Shown: piece after piece, positions 27,674 to 37,479 of the stretch
Numbering within the stretch: the stretch's first letter is position 1
Layout of the letters: each line of letters opens with the position of its first letter
Origin: Ignavibacteriota bacterium
Lineage (GTDB): Bacteria > Bacteroidota > Ignavibacteria > Ignavibacteriales > Melioribacteraceae
Assembly (NCBI GenBank): GCA_016713565.1
Contig: JADJOX010000002.1
Location: 62,001 to 126,000 of the forward strand
Length of the DNA stretch: 64,000 nt
Reading direction: 5' to 3'
The notes under the pieces: model-generated
What the model saw: the letters and a program-made list of their open reading frames with translations, nothing else
Database searches by the model: none
Told to the model about the DNA's origin: nothing
Program-made: the position numbers and the translations under genes

Positions 27674-30175
27674 ATGATAAGCAAAATATATAAGCTGCTT
27701 ATAATATTATGCTTTTCTAATGCAAATATTATTTCGCAAAATAATTTTATCACAAATGACTTCAATTGTGATTCTATTCGCGATACTTCCGGAATTAAAT
27801 CAGAAGAAATTTTCTTCAATCCAAAAAATTTATATCAAAAAAAAGATTGGATAGGAAAGTGGATATGGCTTAATAAAAAGATCTATCCAGATTATCAGAA
27901 AACTTATTCTGCATGGATTAATTCGGAGTTAAGCAGTAAAAAAAAATATAGAGCTCTATTTAGGAAAAAAATCAATCTAACTACATTACCCCAAATAGCT
28001 GTTTTAAATATTAGCGGTGATGTTTCGTATAGAGCTTACCTAAATAATGAATTAGTATCAGAAGGACCTCCCAATATTGGAAGCGATTATGAAGATAAAA
28101 AACCGCCTGAACATTGGTTTTTTACTTCGCATAATATTCAAAATAAATTAAAAAAAGATGAAAATATTCTTGCCGTAGAGGTTTTTTCTTTTGATAAAGT
28201 TTTATCTGAAACAACATCCGGTTCAGGAAAATTTATTTGTGATTTAGATACAAATTTTAACAAAGTAATTTTATCAACAGATTCATCGTGGAAATGCATA
28301 CTTGATACAAGCTATATAAATTTAAAAAATATTTTTTCCTTCAATTCCAATTATGAATTTGAAAATTGGAGAAAGTTAAATTATGACGATAGAAATTGGT
28401 ATTATGCTTCAACAATAGAGGAAGAAACGAAAAAATATTTAGAACAAAGTAAAATTCCAATACCTTCAAGACAAGAAATCATACCTTTAAAAATTGTTGA
28501 TGTTACTCATCAAGTATCTTATGAAAATATAAATGACTTAATAGATAAAAAAATATATAAGGCAGAATTAAATTTTGATCTTGGTAAAAACATTTCAGGT
28601 TATTATAGTTTTACCGTGAAAGCAAATAAAAATGATACAATAAAATTCTTCCCAATTGAAAAAAATAAAACCAACAGACCATTTATTTATATATGTAAAG
28701 AAGGTATAAATAATTATTCTATTCCATATTTAAATGCTTTTAGATATTTGAAAGTTGAAATTAAATCAAATAATGGATTAGAAATTAAATCAATTAATAT
28801 TGATTATTCTTCATATCCAATAACGAATGCGGGTAACTTTGAATGCTCTGATACAAATTATAGTCAGCTTTGGGATATTGCGCGTAACACAACGCAAATG
28901 TGTATGCAAAGCTTGTATTTGGATTCGCCGTTACACCAAGAACCAATTGCGTGTACGGGCGATTATCTAATAGAAACTTTATCAAATTATTACGCATTTG
29001 GAGATAAATGGCTGGCTCGTCAGGATTTAATTAAAACTGCCAAAATGCTTAAAAAAAATAATTATGATATGTTTCATACCAGTTATTCTCTGCTTTGGGT
29101 TCAATGGTTAGCAGATTATTTCAAATACACTGCGGATACAGCATTAGTTCAAAAGTTAATTGTTGATGTAAATAATTTGAATAAATTATTTGAAACATAT
29201 CTTGATGAAAATTATTTATTGACTCAAGCCCCAGACTATATGTTTATGGATTGGATAAAAATCGGCAAACATAATGCTCATCATCCACCGGCAGTTATTG
29301 GTACCGGATACCTTACTGCGTTTTATTTTAAATCTTTAATTGAAGCTTCAAAATTAAATCAGTTACTTGGAAACGATATAATAAAAAATAAAAATTTGTT
29401 ATTAGCCGAAAAAATTAAAACGGCTTTTAATTTATTATTATGGGATAAACAAAAAGAACTTTATAAAGACGGAATTCCGTTTCAAAGTAAAGTTAAAAAA
29501 CATTTTTGGCTTCCTGAAGATGAAGATATAACTACTTATAGTCCTCATGTGAATACTCTTGCAGTTTTGTATGGCATTGCTCCAGTTTCCAAGCAAGAAT
29601 CAATTATGAAATATGTAATAAATCAAAATGAAATAGAACTTCAGCCTTATTTTACATACTATGTACTTTCAGCAATCGCTCAAATAGATAAATTTAATGC
29701 TTATGGATTAAATCTGCTTAATAAATGGACTAACGGAATTGATTTTGAAACATACACTTTAAAAGAAAATTGGCAGAATGAAACCGAATTCGGGTATGTT
29801 GGTGATTATAGTCACGCATGGGGCGGTTCACCTTTATTTTTCTTATCTAGTTTAGTGCTTGGAATTGTTCCAAATGAACCCGGGTACAAGACAATACGCT
29901 TTACACCTTTCGTAAGCGATAAGATAACTTGGGCGAAAGGGAAAATTCCAATTGATGGAGAAAACAAAGTTGAAGTTAGTTGGAATAAAAATAATAATAT
30001 ATTTAAATACGAAATAAATATTCCTAAAAATTATACTTGTATTTTGGTTCACCCAAAAGAGTTTAAAGATTATTTGTTTATGATAAACAACCTTGAAAAA
30101 GGAAATGCTGATGGCGTTTTTAATCTAAGTTCAGGTAAGTTTATAATTGAATATAAAAAACCTAATTTTAATTAA
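27674..30175 (+). CDS. GH78-like alpha-L-rhamnosidase family protein
   Basis: The 833-residue protein shows the GH78 layout: N-terminal beta sandwiches (WIGKWIWL, then ALFRKKINL with YRAYLNNELVSEGP), an alpha/alpha barrel beginning near FECSDTNYSQLWDIARNTTQMC with LDSPLHQEPIACTGDYLIET, and a C-terminal beta domain with GSPLFFLSSLVLGIVPNEPG. The usual DCPxRE segment of GH78 is altered to DSPLHQE, so specificity may differ from rhamnose. It is the last gene of the + unit, and its end overlaps the end of the opposite-strand GH95 gene by eight bases. With rhamnulokinase at the other end of the locus, release of L-rhamnose is plausible, but a different 6-deoxysugar or uronic acid target cannot be excluded. 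Confidence 0.78.
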   Translation: MISKIYKLLIILCFSNANIISQNNFITNDFNCDSIRDTSGIKSEEIFFNPKNLYQKKDWIGKWIWLNKKIYPDYQKTYSAWINSELSSKKKYRALFRKKINLTTLPQIAVLNISGDVSYRAYLNNELVSEGPPNIGSDYEDKKPPEHWFFTSHNIQNKLKKDENILAVEVFSFDKVLSETTSGSGKFICDLDTNFNKVILSTDSSWKCILDTSYINLKNIFSFNSNYEFENWRKLNYDDRNWYYASTIEEETKKYLEQSKIPIPSRQEIIPLKIVDVTHQVSYENINDLIDKKIYKAELNFDLGKNISGYYSFTVKANKNDTIKFFPIEKNKTNRPFIYICKEGINNYSIPYLNAFRYLKVEIKSNNGLEIKSINIDYSSYPITNAGNFECSDTNYSQLWDIARNTTQMCMQSLYLDSPLHQEPIACTGDYLIETLSNYYAFGDKWLARQDLIKTAKMLKKNNYDMFHTSYSLLWVQWLADYFKYTADTALVQKLIVDVNNLNKLFETYLDENYLLTQAPDYMFMDWIKIGKHNAHHPPAVIGTGYLTAFYFKSLIEASKLNQLLGNDIIKNKNLLLAEKIKTAFNLLLWDKQKELYKDGIPFQSKVKKHFWLPEDEDITTYSPHVNTLAVLYGIAPVSKQESIMKYVINQNEIELQPYFTYYVLSAIAQIDKFNAYGLNLLNKWTNGIDFETYTLKENWQNETEFGYVGDYSHAWGGSPLFFLSSLVLGIVPNEPGYKTIRFTPFVSDKITWAKGKIPIDGENKVEVSWNKNNNIFKYEINIPKNYTCILVHPKEFKDYLFMINNLEKGNADGVFNLSSGKFIIEYKKPNFN

Positions 30176-32570
30176 ATAATGGAAAATATTCTTTACCTTT
30201 TTCAGTTTCAAAATCCAAAATCTTGTCTTTATATTTAACCTTACAAGGATTGCCGATTTTTGAAATAATTTTTGTATAAGTTAGATTTCCATTTTCCCAC
30301 TTCATATCAACTTCAAATCCGCCTTTTGCACACAAACCTGAAATTTCTCCATTGAGCCATTCTTTAGGAAGAGCGGAGAGAAGATTAATTTCATCGTCAC
30401 TGCTAATTAGAAGCATTTCTGTTATGCCAGCAGTTGTGCCAAAATTTGCGTCCATTTGAAAAGGCGGATGCTGACCGAATAAATTTGGACTTGTGCTTTT
30501 AGACAGTACAACGTCCAAACTTTTTTTCGCGTTTTCGCTGTCATGCAATCTTGCGTAAAGATTAATTAACCAAGCGGCACTCCAGCCGGTATGACCGCCG
30601 CCATTCTCTATTCTATAATTTAGAGACTTTCTGGCAGCTTCCGCAAGTTCAGGTGTTTTAGTTAATGATATTTGTGAACCGGGATGTAACGCAAATAAAT
30701 GCGACATATGGCGGTGGCCTGGTTCTACTTCTTTAAATTCTTCGTTCCATTCCATCAATCTGCCGTCACTTCCAATTTTGGGACCTTGCAATTTTGATTG
30801 AGCATAAGCAACTTTTTCTACTAACGCATTTTTTACGCTTAATTCTTTTGAGGCAAAAATAAAATCATTAAATAAATTCCAAATCAATTCCTGATCGTGA
30901 GCCGGTCCCATTGAAATTTGACAATTACTTCCATCGGGTGCGATGAACGAATTTTCCGGCGACCCAGCAGGTCCCGAAAGCAATTTACCTGTACTAGGAT
31001 CTTCAGTAAGCCAATCCAGGTAAAATTCCGCTGAAGATTCTAAAGTTGGATATAATTTTTTAAGAAAATCTTTATCATAAGTAAAATAATAATGCTGCGC
31101 TATATGAGAAGATATCCAAGCTCCAGCGCTCATATGCAAACCCCAGCTTGAATTTTCTCCTGGGGAAGTATAACCCCAAACATTTGTAATAGGATGCACA
31201 ACCCAGCCATTTGAATTGTAATGTACTTTTGCGGTCAATTTGCCGGGCTCAACTAATGATTGAATTAAATTAATTAACGGCATGTGTAATTCACTTAAAT
31301 TAGTTATTTCAGCGGGCCAATAATTCATTTCAACATTAATATTTGTATGATAATCTCCGTTCCAAGGTGTTTGAATTTTATTGCTCCAAATGCCTTGTAA
31401 ATTAGCGGGAAGTGTTCCCGGTCTTGAAGAAGAAATAAGCAGATACCTTCCGTATTGGAAAATTAATTCAACTAATTTCAAATCATTTTTACTTTCTTTA
31501 AAATCTCTAACTCTAATATCCGTCGGGACTGTATCTTTCATTCCTTCAGAAAGTTTAAAATTAACTCTATTGTAATAAGTTTGATAATCGCTTACATGTC
31601 TTTCATACAAATCATTAAAATCTTTTTTAAAAGCATTTATTAAATTATTTTCAGTAATGTTTATGTAATCTCTACCTCTATATTCCGGATATTTTAACAT
31701 ATAATCAGTTGAAGCGGTTAAATATAAAATTACCTCATCGGAATTTTTAATAACAATTGAGGAGTCAGAATAATTTATTTGTCCGTTTTTTATTTTAGCT
31801 TTTAAACGAGTCATATATTTTAAACCGCCGCCGCCTTTTCCGTTATCAAGTTCACCGAACATTATTAATTCATTATTTTCGCTCTTGGTATTAAATCTTT
31901 CCGGCCTGGTTAATTTACATTCAAAAGAAAGTTGTCCCGGTTTATCTGCCGTAAATTTTGCAATCATTACTTGATCAGGAAAGGATGTGAAAATTTCTCT
32001 TTTAAAATTAATTTCATTTTGAATATAAGAAACATTTACAACGGCGTTATTTAAATTCAATTCACGATAATAATTTTTATAGTTGGAATTATTATTAAAA
32101 TTTATCCATAGATCACCCAAAGTTTGAAATGAACCAAATGGCACAGACGTTCCGTTGCCGTGTCCCGAGCCGCTGCCTTTGCATATTTGTGTTTTTTCAG
32201 TCAGTTCTGAAGCTTCTTTATATTTACCTGAAAAAAGTAATTCTCTTATTTTTGAAAGAGCGGGAAATGCATTTGGATTATTATTATCATCGGGGCTGCC
32301 CGACCACATGCTTTCTTCATTTAATTGAATTCTTTCAAAATTTACGTCACCGTAGATCATTGCGCCAAGCGAGCCGTTGCCAAGAGGTAAAGCGTTAAGC
32401 CATTCTGGATCATCGATCCAAGGATTATCGTTGTCAAGAACACTTGCTTTTGCTGGTTGTTCATACCACAATTTTAATTGGGTTGGTTTATTATTTTCGG
32501 ATTTCAAAGATGATGTGAAAAGATGTACGAAGATAATTAAACAAAAATAAAATATTATTTTGCTTTTCAT
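30168..32570 (-). CDS. Glycoside hydrolase family 95 alpha-L-fucosidase
   Basis: The 800-residue secreted protein matches GH95. Motifs are ALPLGNGSLGAMIYGDVNFE and LNEESMWSGSP near the N-terminus, DYHTNINVEMNYWPAE around residue 395, GPAGSPENSF near 535, and MDANFGTTAGITEML near 705. The Asn-Asn pair, the Glu and the Asp of the inverting mechanism are therefore present. GH95 enzymes mainly hydrolyse terminal alpha-1,2-fucose, as in blood-group H structures, and some members act on alpha-1,2-galactose. A signal peptide is present (MKSKIIFYFCLIIFVHLF). It is the last gene of the - strand unit starting at 37332 and overlaps the convergent GH78-like gene by eight bases. Confidence 0.93.
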   Translation of the reverse strand: MKSKIIFYFCLIIFVHLFTSSLKSENNKPTQLKLWYEQPAKASVLDNDNPWIDDPEWLNALPLGNGSLGAMIYGDVNFERIQLNEESMWSGSPDDNNNPNAFPALSKIRELLFSGKYKEASELTEKTQICKGSGSGHGNGTSVPFGSFQTLGDLWINFNNNSNYKNYYRELNLNNAVVNVSYIQNEINFKREIFTSFPDQVMIAKFTADKPGQLSFECKLTRPERFNTKSENNELIMFGELDNGKGGGGLKYMTRLKAKIKNGQINYSDSSIVIKNSDEVILYLTASTDYMLKYPEYRGRDYINITENNLINAFKKDFNDLYERHVSDYQTYYNRVNFKLSEGMKDTVPTDIRVRDFKESKNDLKLVELIFQYGRYLLISSSRPGTLPANLQGIWSNKIQTPWNGDYHTNINVEMNYWPAEITNLSELHMPLINLIQSLVEPGKLTAKVHYNSNGWVVHPITNVWGYTSPGENSSWGLHMSAGAWISSHIAQHYYFTYDKDFLKKLYPTLESSAEFYLDWLTEDPSTGKLLSGPAGSPENSFIAPDGSNCQISMGPAHDQELIWNLFNDFIFASKELSVKNALVEKVAYAQSKLQGPKIGSDGRLMEWNEEFKEVEPGHRHMSHLFALHPGSQISLTKTPELAEAARKSLNYRIENGGGHTGWSAAWLINLYARLHDSENAKKSLDVVLSKSTSPNLFGQHPPFQMDANFGTTAGITEMLLISSDDEINLLSALPKEWLNGEISGLCAKGGFEVDMKWENGNLTYTKIISKIGNPCKVKYKDKILDFETEKGKEYFPLFN

Positions 32571-32599
32571 TTATTCTCTATTATAATTAGTAATTATTT

Positions 32600-34159
32600 C
32601 TATTTATCGCCTAAAGTTTTCATTTTAAATAGCGGTATAGCAGGAGATGTATGTTCTTTATCTAAAATGATTTTTATTTGATTTATTATATCCGGGTTTT
32701 GATCGGCAATATTATTTTCTTCTTTAATATCTTTGTCTAAATCATAGAGTTCAATATTCAAATTCCCATTTTTTATATCTTTTCTAATTGCTTTAAATTT
32801 CCCCATTCTCACGGCTTGCTGTCCGCCGTATTCAGGAATTTCAAAATAAATATATTCCGGCTGGTCTTGAGTATTTCCAAGTAAAGTTGGAAGAAAACTA
32901 TTGCCGTCAATATTTTTTGGAATTGCAACATTATTAATATCACAAAATGTTGGGAGCATATCCCAAAATGCGGATATATGATCGGACTGTGAATTTGCCT
33001 TAATTTTACTCGGCCATGAAGCTATGAACGGAACACGAATTCCTCCTTCAAACAAAAAACCTTTTCCTCTTCCTTTTTCACATCTTAATATACCGCCGCT
33101 GTTAAAAAAGTTTGGATCAGTTCCGCCGGAAAATGAAGCGCCGTTATCGCTAGTAAAAATAATTATTGTATTGTCGTAAATATTCAGTTTTTTTAATTCA
33201 CTTACAATTTCACCGACTTGTTCGTCAAGATAAGATATCATTGCTGCATAAGTCGCATGAGGATACCGGCTTGGAAAATAGCCGTCGCTTCCGTCATAAG
33301 GTTTTTCATCGCCGAATTTATTCACGTAATAATCAATCCATTTTTGAGGAGCTTGTAAGGCAACGTGTGGAATTGTTGTTGCATAGAATAGAAAGAAAGG
33401 GTTTTCTTGATTCTCATTTAAATAATTTAAAACCTCTTTCTGCATAAGTTCAGGTGCGTAGTCTGTTAAACTATAATCAGAATAATTATTTATATCATAA
33501 GGATCAGCGCCATCTTTTAATTTTTGATGAGACGGAACTAATTTATTTTGAAGAATTTCTTTTTTATTATTTCTCCATAAATGTTTTGGATAATAAGTAT
33601 GTGCTTGTCTCTGGCAGTTATAGCCGTAGAAAAAATCAAAACCTCTATTATTGGGATTTCCATTTGAAAGCGGGGCGCCTAAACCCCATTTCCCGATCAA
33701 TCCGGTTTTGTATCCGTTATTTTGCAGTATCTGACTAAGAAGAGGAATAGAATCCGGAATTGGTCTTTGTCCCTCTAAATTTGGATCTTCTAAAACTTTT
33801 TGAAAATTCCAAACATCACCTCTTTCAGACCATTCATCATTTCCTCTAATATAAGTATGACCTGTATGCTGACCTGTTAGCATTGCACAACGAGATGGAG
33901 CGCAAACTGCCGAACCAGAATAATATTGAGTAAATTTAATTCCTGATTTTGCAAGCGCATCAATGTTGGGCGTCTCGATTTTTTTTTGTCCATACGTGCC
34001 TAATTCACCGTATCCAAGATCATCGGCAACAATTAAAACTATATTAGGTCTATTGTGATCTTTAATCACGCTTTTGGAGGAACAAAATGTTAGCGCAAGA
34101 GTTGTTATAAATCCCGCGCTAATATTAACTAATCGCGAATAAATCAATTTGTTTACCAA
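32600..34159 (-). CDS. Family S1 sulfatase
   Basis: The 519-residue protein has the S1 sulfatase core: NIVLIVADDLGYGELGTYG at the metal site, and CAPSRCAMLTGQH with the Cys to be converted to formylglycine at residue 86 and the Arg at 90. IGKWGLG and FTSDNGASFSGGTDP carry further metal ligands. It removes sulfate esters from glycans outside the cytoplasm. The frame begins at a TTG (34159) directly after an in-frame stop, and no ATG exists before the export signal; the sequence LALTFCSS may be a poor lipobox. It lies between the GH123-like and GH95 genes, so the substrate is probably a sulfated GlcNAc, GalNAc or fucose residue. The maturation enzyme is not in this window. Confidence 0.92.
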   Translation of the reverse strand: MVNKLIYSRLVNISAGFITTLALTFCSSKSVIKDHNRPNIVLIVADDLGYGELGTYGQKKIETPNIDALAKSGIKFTQYYSGSAVCAPSRCAMLTGQHTGHTYIRGNDEWSERGDVWNFQKVLEDPNLEGQRPIPDSIPLLSQILQNNGYKTGLIGKWGLGAPLSNGNPNNRGFDFFYGYNCQRQAHTYYPKHLWRNNKKEILQNKLVPSHQKLKDGADPYDINNYSDYSLTDYAPELMQKEVLNYLNENQENPFFLFYATTIPHVALQAPQKWIDYYVNKFGDEKPYDGSDGYFPSRYPHATYAAMISYLDEQVGEIVSELKKLNIYDNTIIIFTSDNGASFSGGTDPNFFNSGGILRCEKGRGKGFLFEGGIRVPFIASWPSKIKANSQSDHISAFWDMLPTFCDINNVAIPKNIDGNSFLPTLLGNTQDQPEYIYFEIPEYGGQQAVRMGKFKAIRKDIKNGNLNIELYDLDKDIKEENNIADQNPDIINQIKIILDKEHTSPAIPLFKMKTLGDK

Positions 34160-34203
34160 TTAATGTTTGGGCAAATTAATTAATTAAAATTATATGAAGA
34201 AAA

Positions 34204-35847
34204 TTATTCCAATGAAGTTAGAAGTTCTTTTCTAACATCCCGATAAATTTTTAAATCTTTGTTATATGAAGTATAATTTTGAAAAAGTCGATTAACTAAT
34301 TTATCATACAAAATTTTATTTTTAATTTTTAACATTTGTAAAAGCTCGTAATCTTCACAGCCGATTCTATGAGCTTCAAAACGGACTGAAGAAAGTGGAC
34401 CGTCTTCTCCCGGATAAATTATATGAGTATCTCCCGCCGGTAAATAATTTGTTGGTCCGGCAATAGGGGATGGATGTTTTACGACACTTTGTTCATAAGG
34501 GTTTGCGCAATATTGATTTAATCCCCAATGCAAATATCCGCTGGTATTATAAAATGCCGCAGCCCAGCCGAAATAAACTTGTCTAATCCTTTCCATATCA
34601 AGAGTTCTGTTTAACCAAGGTCCGCCGGGAATTAAGCAAGTATAAACCAAAACTTTTTCGCCGTACTTTTCACGTTCTCTGAAGAACGATTCATTTTCCT
34701 GAAAATCATTTATAAGCGGACACCAAATATCAATAGCTCCCGCAATACTGTCTCGGTCATTTGTAGCTTCCATTATTTTTGCTTCGGGAAAAATACTTTT
34801 TACTTGAGCGACAACATCTTTATAGCATTTTGCGTTGGCGCCGGTTGGTTCATCAGAAATATGCTGCAGCCAATTATTTGTGAGATCGTTTTCTTGAGCA
34901 AAATTTTTAATTAGATAAACTAATGTTTCAATATCATGACTTCCATTTTCGTTGTAATATCTTTTCTTAGTCAGCAATACTTTTAATTCCGGATCTTCCC
35001 AATTATCTTCATCTCCTCTATACATCAAGTGTGGAGCCTCAAAATATTTAAACCCATATTTGCGAAAGACATTTATAAATTTTAATAATTTATTTTCGTC
35101 AAGTGTAAGTTCATCATCCTTAATTTGAAAGACTTCATTGGGAATTGTAATTGAATTCTGTCTTCCGTGCGCCATTAATTGCGCATATTTATTAAGCATT
35201 TCAAACCACTTATCAGACCACCGTTCAACGTTATGGAAACTTTCCATTTGCTGTAGATTAAACCAATTTGTGTAAAAGAAATTACTATTGTTTATGTTCG
35301 GTATTTTGGCGGGATAAACCTTAAAATTGAATGTACATGTTTTAGAAAAATTTTCCCCTTCAATTTTAATTTCAACCGAGTAATTATTTATCTCTTCAAT
35401 TAAGTTTTCGGGGATTTCCAATCTTAACGCGGTAAATTTATTCTTTGCGAAAAATCTATTTTCTTTTAGAGGTTTAATCGCTTCATAAATTCTAAATGGA
35501 GCTCTTCTTATTACATATGGATTTTTTTGATCTGTATAAATTTCAGTTCGGCTGTCTAAACCAGTATTTTGTTCAACGGGAACATCAATTAATTCATAAA
35601 AATTACTCTTAAAACCATTTCCATTAAGTGAAGCTGAAATTTTGTATTCATTTCCTAATGGTAATTCAGCCACTAAATGAACATCCGCAATTGTACCGGA
35701 AGGGAATTCAGTCGCCCAATTTGCCGAATAATTTGACAAATCATTTGAATCAGGAAAAATAGGCTGCAGCGGATCAACAAGCCAAACTTGCGCAAAATTT
35801 AAGTCGCTGAAAAATAAAAATAATCCTAAAAGAAATAATTTTTTCAT
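34204..35847 (-). CDS. GH123-like protein (DUF4091 C-terminal domain)
   Basis: This 547-residue secreted protein (signal peptide ending NFAQ) has a beta-rich N-terminal domain, a TIM barrel with HISDEPTG near residue 331, and a DUF4091 end with CLIPGGPWLNRTLDMERI, YFGWAAAFY and GYLHWGLNQY. The Asp-Glu pair in SDEP is placed like the catalytic pair of GH123 beta-N-acetylgalactosaminidases, which use substrate-assisted hydrolysis. It may therefore release GalNAc, or GlcNAc, from glycoproteins or glycolipids. It is the second gene of the - strand operon, 12 bases after the deacetylase-like gene, a sensible pairing for N-acetylhexosamine processing. Family placement is good; activity is inferred. 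Confidence 0.82.
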   Translation of the reverse strand: MKKLFLLGLFLFFSDLNFAQVWLVDPLQPIFPDSNDLSNYSANWATEFPSGTIADVHLVAELPLGNEYKISASLNGNGFKSNFYELIDVPVEQNTGLDSRTEIYTDQKNPYVIRRAPFRIYEAIKPLKENRFFAKNKFTALRLEIPENLIEEINNYSVEIKIEGENFSKTCTFNFKVYPAKIPNINNSNFFYTNWFNLQQMESFHNVERWSDKWFEMLNKYAQLMAHGRQNSITIPNEVFQIKDDELTLDENKLLKFINVFRKYGFKYFEAPHLMYRGDEDNWEDPELKVLLTKKRYYNENGSHDIETLVYLIKNFAQENDLTNNWLQHISDEPTGANAKCYKDVVAQVKSIFPEAKIMEATNDRDSIAGAIDIWCPLINDFQENESFFREREKYGEKVLVYTCLIPGGPWLNRTLDMERIRQVYFGWAAAFYNTSGYLHWGLNQYCANPYEQSVVKHPSPIAGPTNYLPAGDTHIIYPGEDGPLSSVRFEAHRIGCEDYELLQMLKIKNKILYDKLVNRLFQNYTSYNKDLKIYRDVRKELLTSLE

Positions 35848-35859
35848 AATTGATTTATA

Positions 35860-37332
35860 TTATTTAATTAGCGTCATTTTTTTAAATGTTACGTTAGAGT
35901 TAACTTGCAGTTTATATAAATAAATTCCGGATGATAAATTATTAGCATTGAATTCTACTGAATAAGAGCCGTTATGTTTAACACCTTCCACCAAAGTTTG
36001 AACTTCTCTTCCGAGCACATCAAATACTTTTAGGTTTACAAATGAGTTATTCTCCGGAATTGTAAACTTAATAGTTGTTGACGGATTGAAAGGATTTGGA
36101 TAATTCTGGTATAAAGTTAATTTTGCCGTAAGCAGTTTATTGTCATTAATGCCTACCAATTCTTCATAAACATAATTTTGCTGCGCTAAATGATAAAGGT
36201 ATAAATGACCCAGAGTAACATACCATAAATTACTCTTGTTGCTGATATACTCCAAATGTTCCCATGGATAAGCCTTGTCCCATTCCATAACATTTGGATG
36301 GCACATTAAATGATAAACTCCGCTGTTTGAAGTAACTTCATCAAACTTACCATTTAAATCATTTATATCATTTGTTCCGATTCCCCAGCCGAGTTGAGAA
36401 GCGGGCGGATCAAAAGCTCTTGTTACTGTAAAGGGAACATAAGTGCCGGATTTGTCATTCCATTCGGCAAAACCGTCAAAAAAATCATTATGATAAAGTC
36501 TGTTCACCAGCATTTTATTTTGCCCGACAAGCGAATCTATTATCTCGTCAAAATATCCGTTCGGCGCAATAAAACTATAAACATACTCTTTATCTCCGTT
36601 TCTATAAAGTTCTGGTAATTCCAAATTATTTATTATATCGTTTTTACAGCCAGTTATTTCAGAATCATAATCATCGTAAGCTGCCCAACCGGGATGCGTT
36701 CTTGTATGAACCCCCGCTTCAATAAATCCGGTATTTAATTTATCCTGTACAAAATTATATGTTTCTTTACTCATTCCTGATGTATTCATTGCCAAGGTTA
36801 AATACAAATTATACTGTAAAAAATTTGCGATTGTCGCGTTAAATTTATTTTGACTCCAGCTTGCCATATCATCTGCGCTGGCGGTAACGGCTGCGTCTCG
36901 GTTATCATAAAATTTTGTAATTTCTTTGAATTCAAGATTAATTGTTTCGCCTAAATTATTTTCAGCTTTTAAATAAACCGTATCGGAAACATTTGTAAAT
37001 CCAATTGACATATAAATCAAACTGTTAACTGTATCTATTCTGTAAGTTTCATGATGATTGTAAAAATTCACATTTAGTTTATTTATATTGATCCATTCAT
37101 TGCTTTCTAAATATTTTTTCTTAACAACTATATCAGAAAAATTTTGCTCTATTGAAAATTTATACGTTATTGGAAATGAAAAACCATAGTCAATGTGAGC
37201 TTGAGTATTAACTGAAATAATATATTCATTTTTGGGATTTTTGTGGATTGTAACAATATGATCTGGCAGTGCGTTTACAATTGTTGTTAATGTTGTTAAA
37301 AAAAATAAAATTAAAAATCGTTTGAAATTCAT
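35860..37332 (-). CDS. Secreted NodB-type polysaccharide deacetylase-like protein with T9SS sorting domain
   Basis: The 490-residue protein has a signal peptide, a beta-rich N-terminal region of about 140 residues, a NodB-like part, and a type IX sorting domain (LYQNYPNPFNPSTTIKF, VFDVLGREVQTLV, ending KKMTLIK). In the NodB part ASADD near residue 151 gives the Asp pair, and GVHTRTHPG near 206 gives the two metal-binding His. NodB enzymes remove acyl groups from N-acetyl or O-acetyl sugars. The remaining NodB motifs are weak, so another metal-dependent hydrolase role is possible. It opens the - strand operon with GH123-like, sulfatase and GH95 genes, and a perfect operator lies 75 bases before its ATG. 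GGGGG lies before the start. Confidence 0.78.
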   Translation of the reverse strand: MNFKRFLILFFLTTLTTIVNALPDHIVTIHKNPKNEYIISVNTQAHIDYGFSFPITYKFSIEQNFSDIVVKKKYLESNEWININKLNVNFYNHHETYRIDTVNSLIYMSIGFTNVSDTVYLKAENNLGETINLEFKEITKFYDNRDAAVTASADDMASWSQNKFNATIANFLQYNLYLTLAMNTSGMSKETYNFVQDKLNTGFIEAGVHTRTHPGWAAYDDYDSEITGCKNDIINNLELPELYRNGDKEYVYSFIAPNGYFDEIIDSLVGQNKMLVNRLYHNDFFDGFAEWNDKSGTYVPFTVTRAFDPPASQLGWGIGTNDINDLNGKFDEVTSNSGVYHLMCHPNVMEWDKAYPWEHLEYISNKSNLWYVTLGHLYLYHLAQQNYVYEELVGINDNKLLTAKLTLYQNYPNPFNPSTTIKFTIPENNSFVNLKVFDVLGREVQTLVEGVKHNGSYSVEFNANNLSSGIYLYKLQVNSNVTFKKMTLIK

Positions 37333-37407
37333 TTAACCCCCGGGAACAATATTTAGAAAAAATAAAAAAATTATTTATTCGACAATTTTTATATGCCAAA
37401 TAACTAC

Positions 37408-37429
37408 TTTACTTACACGTGTAAGTAAA
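37408..37429. promoter_or_regulatory. Palindromic operator, LacI-type, copy 3 (longest)
   Basis: The core ACTTACACGTGTAAGT (37411-37426) is a perfect palindrome, extended by TTT and AAA on the two sides to 22 bases. It lies 75 bases upstream of the ATG at 37332 and downstream of the GH2 stop, so it should control the 37332-to-30168 operon. Confidence 0.82.
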
Positions 37430-37479
37430 ATACAAAATATTTCTATAAATATAAATTGGTTTAGTATCTGCAATAATTA

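Noticed and set aside
33166..33738. Two + frames of about 93 residues opposite the sulfatase
   Set aside because: They lie wholly within a strongly supported sulfatase gene and show no family features.
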